From Hymenobacter duratus (GTDB lineage: Bacteria > Bacteroidota > Bacteroidia > Cytophagales > Hymenobacteraceae): a stretch of 64,000 nt of DNA. Location of the stretch: positions 1,116,001 through 1,180,000 of the forward strand of contig NZ_JACWZZ010000002.1 in assembly GCF_014698995.1 (NCBI RefSeq), read 5' to 3'. The notes under the pieces were generated by a model that searched no databases, was not told the origin of the DNA, and saw only the letters and a list, made by a program, of their open reading frames with translations. A program made the position numbers and the translations under genes. Below, piece by piece: positions 27,568 to 36,809 of the stretch (its first letter is position 1; every line of letters begins with the position of its first letter).

Positions 27568-28503
27568 ATGCAGCTTTTCGTTTTTACCACGCTTCACGAT
27601 ACCGCGCGGCAGCTGCTGCGCAGCCAACTACCGGCCGAAGTACAGCCGGTATTCCGGCAGGAACTTCCTGCTGATGACCAGCAACCTGCTTTCCAGCGTG
27701 CAGACGTACTGTTGGGTAATCCACCGTTGGAATGGTTTGCCGCCGGCCCGCCTTCCGGCCTCCTGTTCTGGCAGATTGATTCGGCCGGTATCGAGCGGTA
27801 CCAGCACCTGGACGTCAGCTTTCCGGTGGCCAACGTCGGCGACTTTTTTGCGTGGCCCTGCGCCGAAACCATTGTAGCGGGCATTCTGGGCTGGTACCGG
27901 CATATTCCGGAGCTGGCCGTGCTGCAAAGCCGCCGCGCGTGGGTGGGCGCACCAATTCGGAGCCGCGTGGGGCTGTTGCGCAACAAACGGGTGATAATTC
28001 TGGGTAGTGGCGCTATTGGGCAGGCTGTGGCCGAGCAGCTGGCTGGCTTCCGCTGCCACATCAGGTTCTTGGCCCGCACCGACCCTAAAGCGCAGTTACA
28101 TTCTACAGAAGAGCTGCTAGCTGCGCTGCCCGAAACCGACGTGGTGGTAAACTGCCTGCCGGGCAGCGCCGAAAACTTCTTTTCTGCCGAGCTGGTGCAG
28201 GCGCTGCCCGCGCACGGCCTGTATGCCAGCGTTGGGCGCGGCAACACCACCGACGAGCCGGCCCTGGTAGCGGTGCTGCAGGCCGGCCAACTGGCCGGCG
28301 CAGTCCTTGACGTAACGGCCCAGGAGCCGCTGCCGGCCGGCCATCCTTTCTGGCAGATGCCCAACGTGCTGCTCACCCAGCATAGCGGCGGTGGCCAGCC
28401 TCACGAAGACGAAGGCAAGGTGGAAATCCTGCTGCGCAACCTCCAGCACTTGCTACGACAGGAACCGCTGGAAAACGTGGTGACGCTAAAGAAGGGGTAT
28501 TGA
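27568..28503 (+). CDS. D-2-hydroxyacid dehydrogenase (GhrA-like)
   Basis: 311 residues from ATG 27568. The NAD(P) loop is GSGAIGQAVAEQL (about 149-161). Catalytic residues: Arg in VGRGNTTDE, Glu in AQEPLPAGHPFW, His in LLTQHSGG. Resembles glyoxylate/hydroxypyruvate reductase A subfamily, reducing a 2-oxoacid in the cytoplasm; the substrate is not certain. Confidence 0.87.
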   Translation: MQLFVFTTLHDTARQLLRSQLPAEVQPVFRQELPADDQQPAFQRADVLLGNPPLEWFAAGPPSGLLFWQIDSAGIERYQHLDVSFPVANVGDFFAWPCAETIVAGILGWYRHIPELAVLQSRRAWVGAPIRSRVGLLRNKRVIILGSGAIGQAVAEQLAGFRCHIRFLARTDPKAQLHSTEELLAALPETDVVVNCLPGSAENFFSAELVQALPAHGLYASVGRGNTTDEPALVAVLQAGQLAGAVLDVTAQEPLPAGHPFWQMPNVLLTQHSGGGQPHEDEGKVEILLRNLQHLLRQEPLENVVTLKKGY

Positions 28504-28579
28504 TTCTGAGCCGCCAAAGCCGGATATAATACTACTCATCAGTTAACCGCGAGTACGCCCAGGAAGCCGCCGCCTGCGT

Positions 28580-29104
28580 TCAGCCGCCCTCGTAGCGGAT
28601 TTCAGCTATTTCTACCATTTCTTCCTTCGGGCCCAGCCGCAACGACACAATCTGGCCCAGCTGGCAGCCCTGCAGTAAGCGCGCTATGGGCGCCGTAAAG
28701 GCTATTTTGCCATCCGCCACCGATGCCTCATCAACCCCTACAATAGTGAAGCGCCGCTCTGCTCCTGATATGCCGCCGCTACGGGTGCGCAGCATAACGG
28801 TAGCCCCAAAGCGCACTTCCCTTGGGGGCTGAGTGCGCGGATCCACCAGCCGTGCACTGGCAATCCGGGCATTCAGGGCACTGATGCGGGCATTGTGGAT
28901 GGTCAGCTGCCGGGTGCGGTCCGCTTCGTTTTCGCGGTTCGATTCGGCACGGGCGCGGCTGGCTTCCAGGTCGGTCAGTTCGGTGCGTAGCTGCTCCAGA
29001 CCCTGCGGCGTGACGTAGTTGGGCGTGCTCGCAGGCAAGGGGGCACGTGGCGGCACAATCGGGGCCTCCAGCGAATCGTCTTCTTTGGTAAATGCGCGGC
29101 TCAT
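28580..29104 (-). CDS. GreA/GreB family transcript-cleavage factor homologue
   Basis: 174 residues from ATG 29104 (MSRAFTKEDD, a GreB-like start). A linker of Pro-rich sequence leads to YVTPQGLEQLRTEL and a helical hairpin (about 50-115, the coiled coil that reaches into RNA polymerase), then a C-terminal FKBP-like domain with RRFTIVGVDEASV and IARLLQGCQLGQIVSLRL. Known members rescue stalled RNA polymerase. The tip acidic residues (ENEAD) are only partly like GreA, so it may be a paralogue with another role. Confidence 0.85.
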   Translation of the reverse strand: MSRAFTKEDDSLEAPIVPPRAPLPASTPNYVTPQGLEQLRTELTDLEASRARAESNRENEADRTRQLTIHNARISALNARIASARLVDPRTQPPREVRFGATVMLRTRSGGISGAERRFTIVGVDEASVADGKIAFTAPIARLLQGCQLGQIVSLRLGPKEEMVEIAEIRYEGG

Positions 29105-29259
29105 GGCCCTTCCTAACGCATGGCTGCAGCCAGGGTTATGGTGCAGCACCGCGTTCCAGACGCACTTCGCCACGCCGGTTGCCCGCCCATTAGCACACAG
29201 GTATGTAGCCGAGCGCAGGGTCGCGCGGCAGGCTTGCAGCTAGCTGCTTAATTACTGGT

Positions 29260-29400
29260 TTACTGACCCGGAATCACGCCCAGCAGGTGCAGGACCCAGC
29301 CAAACAGATAGAAACCAGGAATCAGCAGAATGTAGGCCCACCAGGGCAGGTAGCTGAGACGGTTCGTCAGCCCCATTGGTCTTCTTTGTCTGGTCAGCAT
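29260..29400 (-). CDS. Small membrane protein (46 residues)
   Basis: A short open frame from ATG (29398-29400) to TAA (29260-29262). It encodes a basic start (MLTRQRRPMGLTNRL), a Trp-rich entry (SYLPWWAY) and a hydrophobic helix (ILLIPGFYLFGWVLHLLGVIPG), the layout of a single-pass membrane peptide. It fills an otherwise empty gap and its frame looks coding. No family recognised. Confidence 0.5.
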   Translation of the reverse strand: MLTRQRRPMGLTNRLSYLPWWAYILLIPGFYLFGWVLHLLGVIPGQ

Positions 29401-29553
29401 AGCCGGGCGTCAACTTTAGTGTGTTGACTATGAGAAGATACGCATTTTCAGCTGCTCTTGTCAAGCCCGCTGGCCCGGCAGGATTCGGCAGCACACAGCA
29501 ACTTCCTCGCAGTCCATCCGGTACACTCTTCACGCCTCACAAATGCCCTTGCC

Positions 29554-30117
29554 ATGAATACGCTCCGCACGTTCACCGCTGACAGCGAAACTGACCTCTG
29601 GAAGCAGGTAGCCGCCGACATGGCCCGGCAGCCCGATCTGCTGGAATACAGCGCCGAGCTGCAGCAGAATGGATTCCGCATCCACTTCGAACTGGACATT
29701 GACCTGGGCGGCGGCTTCGAGGGAGGCTACGAAACCACCTACTTCACAGCGGCAGTGCCGGGCCAGCCGGCACTGCATTTTGCCTTGCACGAGCAGGACT
29801 GGGTGCATGAGTTGGGGAAGCTGCTGGGCCTGACCGATGTGGAGCTGGGCGACACAGAACTGGACGATGCCTTCATCATCACCACCAACAATCCGGATGA
29901 ATTACGCACGCTGCTTCTCTCCGACCATATGGTGCGCCAAACCCTGCTCAAGTATCAGGAGCTGCGCCTCGAGCTGACACCCACCAGCCACGCCCCCGAC
30001 GCGGAAGTGCTACTCACTTTCACCAAGGAGCAAGCTATTACCGACCCGCACCAGCTACAGGAAATCTACCACATGCTCTACCTGTTGCTGCAGCAACTTC
30101 GGCCTGCTACCGCCTGA
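29554..30117 (+). CDS. Hypothetical acidic protein
   Basis: 187 residues from ATG 29554. Acidic, no signal peptide. N-terminal helix (TDLWKQVAADMARQP), then beta strands (FRIHFELDIDLGGGFEGGYETTYFTA), suggesting an alpha/beta fold; the C-terminal third is helical (EIYHMLYLLLQQL). No family recognised. It lies about 100 bases upstream of the kinase gene on the same strand. Confidence 0.65.
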   Translation: MNTLRTFTADSETDLWKQVAADMARQPDLLEYSAELQQNGFRIHFELDIDLGGGFEGGYETTYFTAAVPGQPALHFALHEQDWVHELGKLLGLTDVELGDTELDDAFIITTNNPDELRTLLLSDHMVRQTLLKYQELRLELTPTSHAPDAEVLLTFTKEQAITDPHQLQEIYHMLYLLLQQLRPATA

Positions 30118-30223
30118 TACCGTAACCAGCAACCTGCACTACCTTGGGCTGCCAAGCCCGCCCCCGACCTGGCCGCACTCCGCGGCGGCTAGGGTGCTTT
30201 CCTCTACCTATTTCCTCTCTGCC

Positions 30224-31171
30224 ATGCAGTACATCGTCACGCTCACACTCAACCCGGCCGTCGATAAGAGCACCACGGCCGACCACATTACTCCGGACCA
30301 GAAGCTGCGGTGCGCAACGCCCAAATTCGAGCCCGGCGGGGGCGGCATCAACGTATCGAGAGGACTAAAGCGGCTGGGTGCCGACTCGGTGGCGGTATTT
30401 CCGACGGGCGGACCTACCGGCACGCTGCTGCGCGAGCTGCTAACCCAGGAGCAGATTCAGCAGATGCCTGTGGAAACGGTGAGCCGCACCCGCGAGAATT
30501 TTATCGTGGTAGATGCCTCCAGTGGCCAGCAATACCGCTTCGGAATGCCAGGCACAGAGCTGTCCATGGAAGAGCAGCAGCAGGTGCTAACGACCCTCAG
30601 AAGCCTGCCGGCCAAGCCTGATTTTCTAGTGATTAGCGGCAGCCTGCCGCCCGGTGTAGAGCCCGATTTCCTGGTGCGCGTCGTGCATGCGGCCAAGGAA
30701 ATGGGTATTAAGGTCGTCGTCGATACATCAGGGCCGGCGCTGCAGCAGGTGCTGAACGAAGGCGTGTATCTGGCCAAGCCAAACGTGGGCGAGCTGAGCA
30801 AGATGGCGGGCGTGGATGAGCTGGACAACGAAGCGGTGGCAGCATTTGCGCAGAAGCTGGTGCAGGGCGGCAACTGCGACATTCTGGTGGTGTCGCTCGG
30901 GCCCCAGGGTGCCTGTGTCGTCACCAAAGATTCCGTGGACCATATTCCGGCCCCCGCCGTGCGAAAGCGCAGTACCGTGGGGGCCGGCGACAGTATGGTG
31001 GCGGGTTTAGTCTACGGGCTGTCTACGGGCCTCTCGATACGCGAAACGGGCCGTCTGGGCGTAGCGTGCGGTACGGCCGCTACCATGAACCCCGGTACGG
31101 AGTTGTTCAAAAAGGCCGACGTGGAAAAGCTCTACCACTGGCTGCTACAGTCGATGCCGCTGGCAGCCTGA
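30224..31171 (+). CDS. PfkB family hexose kinase (1-phosphofructokinase/6-phosphofructokinase II type)
   Basis: 315 residues from ATG 30224. Motifs: TLNPAVD at the N-terminus, GGGGINVSRGLKRLG (sugar-binding first PfkB motif, about 37-51) and TVGAGDSMVAGLVYG (about 247-261) with the catalytic Asp. TLNPAVDK and the double-Gly pattern are shared by PfkB and FruK, so the sugar phosphate (fructose 6-P, fructose 1-P or tagatose 6-P) is open. No PTS genes are nearby. Confidence 0.9.
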   Translation: MQYIVTLTLNPAVDKSTTADHITPDQKLRCATPKFEPGGGGINVSRGLKRLGADSVAVFPTGGPTGTLLRELLTQEQIQQMPVETVSRTRENFIVVDASSGQQYRFGMPGTELSMEEQQQVLTTLRSLPAKPDFLVISGSLPPGVEPDFLVRVVHAAKEMGIKVVVDTSGPALQQVLNEGVYLAKPNVGELSKMAGVDELDNEAVAAFAQKLVQGGNCDILVVSLGPQGACVVTKDSVDHIPAPAVRKRSTVGAGDSMVAGLVYGLSTGLSIRETGRLGVACGTAATMNPGTELFKKADVEKLYHWLLQSMPLAA

Positions 31172-31192
31172 TTGACATAGAGCATCCGACTT

Positions 31193-31921
31193 TTATGAGA
31201 GGAATTTCTGCAGTTGCCGGGCGTTCAGCACGCCTGCTCCGCCAATGCCGTTGTTGAAGTATATATACACTTCCTTCACGCCGGGCTCAGCCTGAATTTC
31301 CTGGGCTACTCGCTGCAGAAACTCCTCGCTGTAAGTAGATGTGTAGAGCACCGGCACGCCATGAAAGCGGTAGTATACCTGCGGCATATTGACTATTACT
31401 TCGTCGGGCAGCGGGGCTGGGTAGCTTTGCCCGCAGAAGCTGATACCATGCCGCGCCAGCGTCCGGAATATCTCCCCATCCCACCAGCTCGGGTGCCGAA
31501 ATTCCAGCACGTTATGGAACGCCGGGTCCAACAGCTCCAGAATGCGGGCCAGTAGCTCTTCTGTGTAGGCGGCTTTGGGTGGCAGCTGAAACAGCACGGG
31601 ACCCAACTTCTCCTTCAGGCCTTCGCGCACGGTGCCGTAGAAGTCGGAGAGTATAGGGGCGGCCTCGGCGTTGAATTTCTTGTAGTGCGTTACCTGGCGC
31701 GGCGCTTTCACAGCAAACCGGAAGTCGGGCGGGCTTTGCGCATACCAGCCCTCAAACACCTTCAGCTCCGGCATCCGGTAGAAGGTCACGTTTACTTCCA
31801 GGGTGTTGAACTGGGTGCAGTAGTACGCAAACCGCTTGCGCGGCGGCAGCCCTTCCGGGTATAGAATGCCCTTCCAGTCGCGGTAAGAAAAGCCGGAGCA
31901 ACCGATGTAGACAGCAGGCAT
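31193..31921 (-). CDS. DUF72 family protein
   Basis: 242 residues, a TIM-barrel-like protein of unknown activity. Typical features: YIGCSGFSYRDWKG at the start, FNTLEVNVTFYRMP, FRFAVKAPRQVTH and VLEFRHPSWW. The family is widespread and has been compared to metal-dependent nucleases, without proof. Convergent with the PfkB gene. Confidence 0.9.
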   Translation of the reverse strand: MPAVYIGCSGFSYRDWKGILYPEGLPPRKRFAYYCTQFNTLEVNVTFYRMPELKVFEGWYAQSPPDFRFAVKAPRQVTHYKKFNAEAAPILSDFYGTVREGLKEKLGPVLFQLPPKAAYTEELLARILELLDPAFHNVLEFRHPSWWDGEIFRTLARHGISFCGQSYPAPLPDEVIVNMPQVYYRFHGVPVLYTSTYSEEFLQRVAQEIQAEPGVKEVYIYFNNGIGGAGVLNARQLQKFLS

Positions 31922-31997
31922 ACAGGAGCAGATGCAGTGTGTGGCTGCTCTTACGCAAAACGCGCGGCTGCAGTGCTCCTACCGCCCGTGTTCCGGC

Positions 31998-33992
31998 TTA
32001 CCGCACCACGTCAAACCAGCCTTTGTAGCGGGTGCCATCAGCCAGTTGGCAGAGGTAGTAATACATGCCGGCGCTGGTGCTTTCGCCGCCGTAGTCGTTG
32101 CGGTAGTCAGCAGAGTAATAGAGCTGGCGCCCCCACCGGTTGAAAATGGTCAGCTGCGTGTTGGGGTGGCGCTCCAGATTCTGAATTTCGAATACATCAT
32201 TGCGGCCGTCGCCATTGGGAGTAATGACGTTGAAGAACGCCAGACAGGCATCGTCCGGGCTGATGCGCAGCGAGGTAACACAGGTCGTCAGGGCCGGATT
32301 GGCTACCTGCAGCACGGCACTGGCCCCACGCACTACATCTACCAACACCGTGTTTGTGCCTTGCCCGCTTACAATGGTGCCATCCGTCACAGACCACTGG
32401 TACGCACCCAGTGGGCCCTCAATGGTGTAAGTAAGACCCGTATTAGCTGCCAGACAATACAGCCCTGCTCCTGTAATCCGGGGCCCTGGTTTCACCTGCA
32501 CCTGCCGCGACACCGAATCGGTGGGACAACCGGACGATGCTATACCGCGCACCGTGACGGTGCCTGTACCGCCGGTCAGCCAATTCACCTGCACGGTTCG
32601 GCCGGTGGCTGGCCCTACTACGGTGCCGCCCTGGGCCGTCCATCTGTACTGCGGAAAGTTTGCCCCCAGCGCCGTATAGGTACCCAGCGCCTGAGCGCAC
32701 AGCACCGAGTCGCCGCGCAGGCCGGTGGGGGGCCCTACCCCCGTTACCGTGATGCGGAAGACAGCCACCACAAACTTGCTGTTGCAGGCCTGGTCTGCCA
32801 CCAATACCACCACATCGTAGGGAGCAGCGCGGGCCAGCCCACAGTCAGCCTGCAGCCGAAACACGCCGGCTACCGTACCGGAGCCAGCTACACTGACGAT
32901 GCCCGGCGCATTGCCGGTACCGGTGCCGGGCTGTCCGTTCAGAGTAGCAGCAATTGGGCCGGCACCATCGAGCAGTACGCTGCTGACGGTCATTGTCAGC
33001 GGCTGCGCGTCCGGATCAGTAGCCGTAACGGTGAAATCCAGTGCCTGTCCTTCGGCCACTACAAAATCCTGGCGGACAGTGCTGGCTGCCGTGAAAGCGG
33101 GCGGCTGGTTGATGCCGCCGCCACAGTTGCGCACCGTAATCTGAATGTCGCGGCGTACGGTGCCCAGCAGCGCCTCCTGCCCATTAATCATGCGAAACTC
33201 CCGCACATCAATGGCGAGCAGAAAGGTCCCGACCTGCGTGCCCAGGTAGCGCGCAATGCCACTACGGGCATCGACGGCGGCATAGCCCGTGGGCCCGAAG
33301 GGAGCCTGGGCGCTGAAGTCCGGAGCATAAGCCACCGGCGCGTCCGGCACTACGTTTTCATTGGGAGTAGCTAGGCTGTAGCTGAGCCGGTCCCCGTCGG
33401 CATCATAGGCATTGTTGACCACGAGCGTCGTGTCGCCGAGGCAGATGACGGCGCCGGCATTGCTGGAAAAGACGGGCGAGGAATTGACCAGCATGGGCGG
33501 CGTCATATCCACGGACAGCGCCATGGCGGTGCCTTCCGAATAGGCCAGATTGGCAATACCGGCGTTGCGGTTGCGGGAAATTATAGTAGCCAGATAACCC
33601 TGGCTTATGGCCGGCAACGAAACCGTGGTGACATAAGTGGCCAGCGTTACGCGTGGTGCCCGCTCGGTGCAGCCCGGCAACAGCGCCGGTGTAATCTCGC
33701 TGAAGCTGCGCCGCCCCACATTGACCTGCAGCAGCTGCCGCGGGTTGGCTTCCTTGCTGAAAACGGTGATGGGCAGCGTCGCGCTGCCATTCGGAGCCGC
33801 AGAGCCAACTTCCTTGTTGAAGTAGACCCGGGCCGTAATCTGATACCGGTACGGAGTGGCCGTTGTTCCTCTGGCATCCAGATATACATAGCTCAACTCA
33901 CCGCCCACCAGATGCGTGGCCGTGGCCGTCCGGAGCCCGGCAACCAGCCACAGGAGCGTGAGTAGACATATCCGTAGTAGAGTAGCTGGCAT
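31998..33992 (-). CDS. Gliding-motility-associated C-terminal domain protein (T9SS cargo)
   Basis: 664 residues with a signal peptide (MPATLLRICLLTLLWLVAG). It starts with a cell-surface beta-rich region (THLVGGELSYVYLD), then several PKD/Ig-like domains (FTVTATDPDAQPLTM, YTALGANFPQYRWTAQGG, YQWSVTDGTIVSG). The last 85 residues carry the CHU_C pattern: NVITPNGDGRNDVFEI, LTIFNRWGRQLYYS, GMYYYLCQ and a basic end. Such proteins are exported by T9SS and often serve as surface adhesins in gliding bacteria. Monocistronic. Confidence 0.9.
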   Translation of the reverse strand: MPATLLRICLLTLLWLVAGLRTATATHLVGGELSYVYLDARGTTATPYRYQITARVYFNKEVGSAAPNGSATLPITVFSKEANPRQLLQVNVGRRSFSEITPALLPGCTERAPRVTLATYVTTVSLPAISQGYLATIISRNRNAGIANLAYSEGTAMALSVDMTPPMLVNSSPVFSSNAGAVICLGDTTLVVNNAYDADGDRLSYSLATPNENVVPDAPVAYAPDFSAQAPFGPTGYAAVDARSGIARYLGTQVGTFLLAIDVREFRMINGQEALLGTVRRDIQITVRNCGGGINQPPAFTAASTVRQDFVVAEGQALDFTVTATDPDAQPLTMTVSSVLLDGAGPIAATLNGQPGTGTGNAPGIVSVAGSGTVAGVFRLQADCGLARAAPYDVVVLVADQACNSKFVVAVFRITVTGVGPPTGLRGDSVLCAQALGTYTALGANFPQYRWTAQGGTVVGPATGRTVQVNWLTGGTGTVTVRGIASSGCPTDSVSRQVQVKPGPRITGAGLYCLAANTGLTYTIEGPLGAYQWSVTDGTIVSGQGTNTVLVDVVRGASAVLQVANPALTTCVTSLRISPDDACLAFFNVITPNGDGRNDVFEIQNLERHPNTQLTIFNRWGRQLYYSADYRNDYGGESTSAGMYYYLCQLADGTRYKGWFDVVR

Positions 33993-34197
33993 AGAATTGT
34001 GGCTGATACTAAGCGTGTAGCCTAAGATAATCGTTTACAGTCGCACTCCCTGCCGGATTCTACCTCGAGAGGAGTTACTGGTAGCCTCTTCTGTTACCAG
34101 GGCTTATGACGGAAAGCCGGTAATCAGCGAGCCTTCCTGCTACTTGTACTGCTAACAATGCTGCCCAACCTACCGGGATGCAGTGAACAGAATAGCA
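33993..34197. other. Intergenic region between the divergent surface-protein and ABC-F genes
   Basis: About 200 bases without coding character. A small imperfect palindrome (GTTACTGGTAGCC and CTGTTACCAG) lies at about 34073-34100. No other structure recognised; promoters for both flanking genes are expected here. Confidence 0.4.
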
Positions 34198-34205
34198 TAC
34201 TTTTG
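34198..34205 (+). promoter_or_regulatory. -7 box TACTTTTG upstream of the ABC-F gene
   Basis: Exact TAnnTTTG match. With transcription starting a few bases later, the ABC-F message would have an unusually long leader of about 105 bases before the ATG at 34317. No convincing -33 element was found at the expected distance. Confidence 0.5.
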
Positions 34206-34316
34206 CCTTCGCAAGCAGCAAAACCCCGGCGTATGTAATAGTTGATTTCTTTCAAAAACTGAGTAGCCACCCTCCCATAGGTGTGCTGTATTCTCCTGCT
34301 TTTTGCGAAAGAACTC

Positions 34317-35921
34317 ATGCTACTACTACAAAACCTGGGGTATAATCACCCGAACAAAGACGTGCTGTTCGATGGCCTGAATCTGGCCATCGGCCGCCAC
34401 CAGAAGGCTGCCCTTATTGGCAACAACGGCGCTGGCAAATCCACCTTATTGCGGCTACTAGCTGGCGAACTGAAACCAACCACCGGGCTCGTACACGCGG
34501 AGGCCGCGCCCTATTATGTTCCGCAGCATTTCGGGCAGTTTGATGCCTGGACGGTGGCGCAGGCGCTGCGCATTGATGCCAAGCTGGCTGCTCTGCATGA
34601 AATTCTGGACGGCCAGGCCACGGAAGCCAACCTGGCTACGCTGGACGACGACTGGACACTGGAAGAACGCAGCCACGATGCCCTGCGGCATTGGGGTCTG
34701 GCCGACGTGCACCTTACCCAACGCCTCTCTAACCTCAGCGGCGGGCAGAAAACCAAGATATTCCTGGTGGGCCTCACCCTGCATCAGCCCGCGCTGGTAC
34801 TGCTCGACGAGCCCAGTAACCACCTCGATACCGCTGGCCGGCAGCTACTGTATCACTACATCCGGACTACCGCCAGCACTCTGCTGGTAGTAAGCCACGA
34901 CCGGCAACTGCTGCATCTGCTCGACGCGGTGTGTGAGCTGAGCAAGCGTGGCCTGACGCTGTACGGTGGCAAGTATGAGTTCTACGCTGAGCAAAAACAG
35001 GTAGAAAGCAACGCCTTGCAGCAAGACGTACAGAGCCGCACCTCAGCCTTGCGCAAAGCCCGCGAAACGGAGCGGGAGGCGCTGGAACGCAAGCACAAGC
35101 TCGATGCCCGGGGCCGGAAGCACCAAGCCAAGGCTGGTCTGCCCACCATTGTGCTCAACATGATGCGCAATAGCGCCGAGAACAACTCTTCCCGCCTCAA
35201 GGGCATTCACGCCGAGAAAGTGGAGGCTCTGGCGCAGGAGCTAAGTGAGCTACGCCAGGAACTGCCCGACCTCGACAAGATGAAGTTCGGCTTCGATGAC
35301 TCGGGCCTGCACCGGGGCAAAATCCTGTTTGATGCCCACGGCCTCAATTACCACTACGGCCCACACCCGCTGTGGCCCGAAAACCTGAGCTTCCAGATTG
35401 TGAGCGGCGAGCGGCTGGCGCTGAAAGGCCTGAATGGCTCCGGCAAAACCACGCTGCTCCGGCTGTTGCTTGGGGAGTTGGAACCCACCCGCGGCACCCT
35501 GTTGCGGGCCGCCAGCAAGGTAGTATTCATCGACCAGGAATATTCGTTGCTCCAGCCTCAGCTTTCGGTATACGTGCAGGCCCAGCAGTTCAATACGGCC
35601 GGTTTGCAGGAGCACGAGGTGAAGATCCGGCTGACGCGGTTCCTGTTTACGGCCCCGTACTGGGACAAGCCCTGCGGCACGCTCAGCGGCGGCGAGAAAA
35701 TGCGCCTGCTCCTGTGCTGCCTGCACCTGAGCCACCACGCCCCCGACCTTATTATCCTGGACGAGCCCACCAACAACCTCGACCTGCAGAACCTGGAAAT
35801 CCTGGCCGCCGCCCTCCACGACTACCGTGGCACCCTGCTCCTGGTTTCTCACGACGAGCTGTTTCTGCAGCAACTTGGCGTGGAGCGGGCAATCCATCTA
35901 AGTTCGCCACCAAGCACCTAA
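34317..35921 (+). CDS. ABC-F family ATPase (ribosome-associated)
   Basis: 534 residues from ATG 34317, no membrane domain. NBD1: Walker A GNNGAGKST (about 37-45), signature NLSGGQKTK, Walker B ALVLLDEPSNHLD. A long charged linker (about 230-340; RETEREALERKHKLDARGRK) reaches the ribosomal P site in this family. NBD2: GLNGSGKTT, LSGGEKMR, IILDEPTNNLD. ABC-F proteins act as translation factors or protect ribosomes from antibiotics; which applies here cannot be read from sequence. The long leader would be compatible with leader-controlled expression. Confidence 0.92.
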   Translation: MLLLQNLGYNHPNKDVLFDGLNLAIGRHQKAALIGNNGAGKSTLLRLLAGELKPTTGLVHAEAAPYYVPQHFGQFDAWTVAQALRIDAKLAALHEILDGQATEANLATLDDDWTLEERSHDALRHWGLADVHLTQRLSNLSGGQKTKIFLVGLTLHQPALVLLDEPSNHLDTAGRQLLYHYIRTTASTLLVVSHDRQLLHLLDAVCELSKRGLTLYGGKYEFYAEQKQVESNALQQDVQSRTSALRKARETEREALERKHKLDARGRKHQAKAGLPTIVLNMMRNSAENNSSRLKGIHAEKVEALAQELSELRQELPDLDKMKFGFDDSGLHRGKILFDAHGLNYHYGPHPLWPENLSFQIVSGERLALKGLNGSGKTTLLRLLLGELEPTRGTLLRAASKVVFIDQEYSLLQPQLSVYVQAQQFNTAGLQEHEVKIRLTRFLFTAPYWDKPCGTLSGGEKMRLLLCCLHLSHHAPDLIILDEPTNNLDLQNLEILAAALHDYRGTLLLVSHDELFLQQLGVERAIHLSSPPST

Positions 35922-36188
35922 ACTGCATTTCCTGAGTTTCTTACACCACTCAAAATAAAATAGCGTGCGTTTACTTTGAAATGCAAAGTTCTTTTATATC
36001 CTTTGCATCACCCTACCGGGTGCCGCTTTCCGCGAGGTTTACCCCAACGCCAAGCACCGGTACCGGAGCCTTACTTCTCGACGGGGTTTTATTGCTGCGG
36101 TGGTGCCTGCGGCGCGCCTCACACACGCTGCTCACGGATCCTTCTTCTCTGAAAATCTTCCCATATCATTCTTCACACAACTGCGGTC

Positions 36189-36764
36189 ATGACACTCACC
36201 AAAAGCCTTTCTATCGTGGCGCTGGTTACCGGGCTGCTGCTGCTCATTCCGTTGGTAGCTATGCAGTTTACCCAGGAAGTAAACTGGACGTTCTCTGATT
36301 TCGTCTTTGCCGGGGTTCTGCTGTTCGGCACGGGCACCACGTACGTGCTCATTGCCCGCAAGTGGAACAATCTGGCCTACAAACTGGCCGTGGCGGTGGG
36401 GGTGGTAGCCGGACTGCTGCTGGTGTGGGCCAATGCCGCCGTAGGCCTGGTTGGGAGCGAAGACAATCCCGCCAACCTGCTGTATCTCGGCGTCCCGATT
36501 GTAGCGCTTGTCGGGGCTTTCGTGGCGCGTTTCCAGCCGCTGGGCATGTCGAATGCCATGTTCGCGGCGTCCCTTACCTATGTAGTAGTTACCGCCATAG
36601 CCTTATTCGTCTGGACACCGGCGCCGGGTACTGCCGAGCCGTCAGCGTATTTCGTGAATGTATTGGTTGCCAATGGAATGTTTGCAGCGCTGTGGGCCGT
36701 TTCGGGCTGGCTGTTCCGCCGCGCCAGCGCCGCCAGTTCCCATCTGGGCCAACGACTGGCCTAG
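36189..36764 (+). CDS. Hypothetical multi-spanning membrane protein (copy 1)
   Basis: 191 residues with about six hydrophobic helices. It shares blocks with the next gene: YKLAVAVGVVAGLLLVWANAAVG-like helix, the loop VGSEDNPANLLYLG, and a C-terminal LFRRASAASSHLGQ. No family recognised. The copies are 45 bases apart and probably co-transcribed. An upstream stretch with TTTACTTTG may hold the promoter. Confidence 0.75.
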   Translation: MTLTKSLSIVALVTGLLLLIPLVAMQFTQEVNWTFSDFVFAGVLLFGTGTTYVLIARKWNNLAYKLAVAVGVVAGLLLVWANAAVGLVGSEDNPANLLYLGVPIVALVGAFVARFQPLGMSNAMFAASLTYVVVTAIALFVWTPAPGTAEPSAYFVNVLVANGMFAALWAVSGWLFRRASAASSHLGQRLA

Positions 36765-36809
36765 CGAAGCAGATTACCCAACCGTATCCCCCGATTTACT
36801 GATACTCCT

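Noticed and set aside
29252..29533. 93-codon minus-strand frame
   Set aside because: Less protein-like than the 46-residue membrane peptide in a different frame of the same region.
32970..33000. TGAC ... GTCA pair in the surface-protein gene
   Set aside because: Half-sites are 7 bases apart and lie in coding sequence far from a promoter, unlike the N4 dyads of the regulon.
31932..33374. 480-codon plus-strand frame
   Set aside because: Lies wholly opposite the gliding-type surface protein, whose signal peptide and CHU_C domain are convincing.
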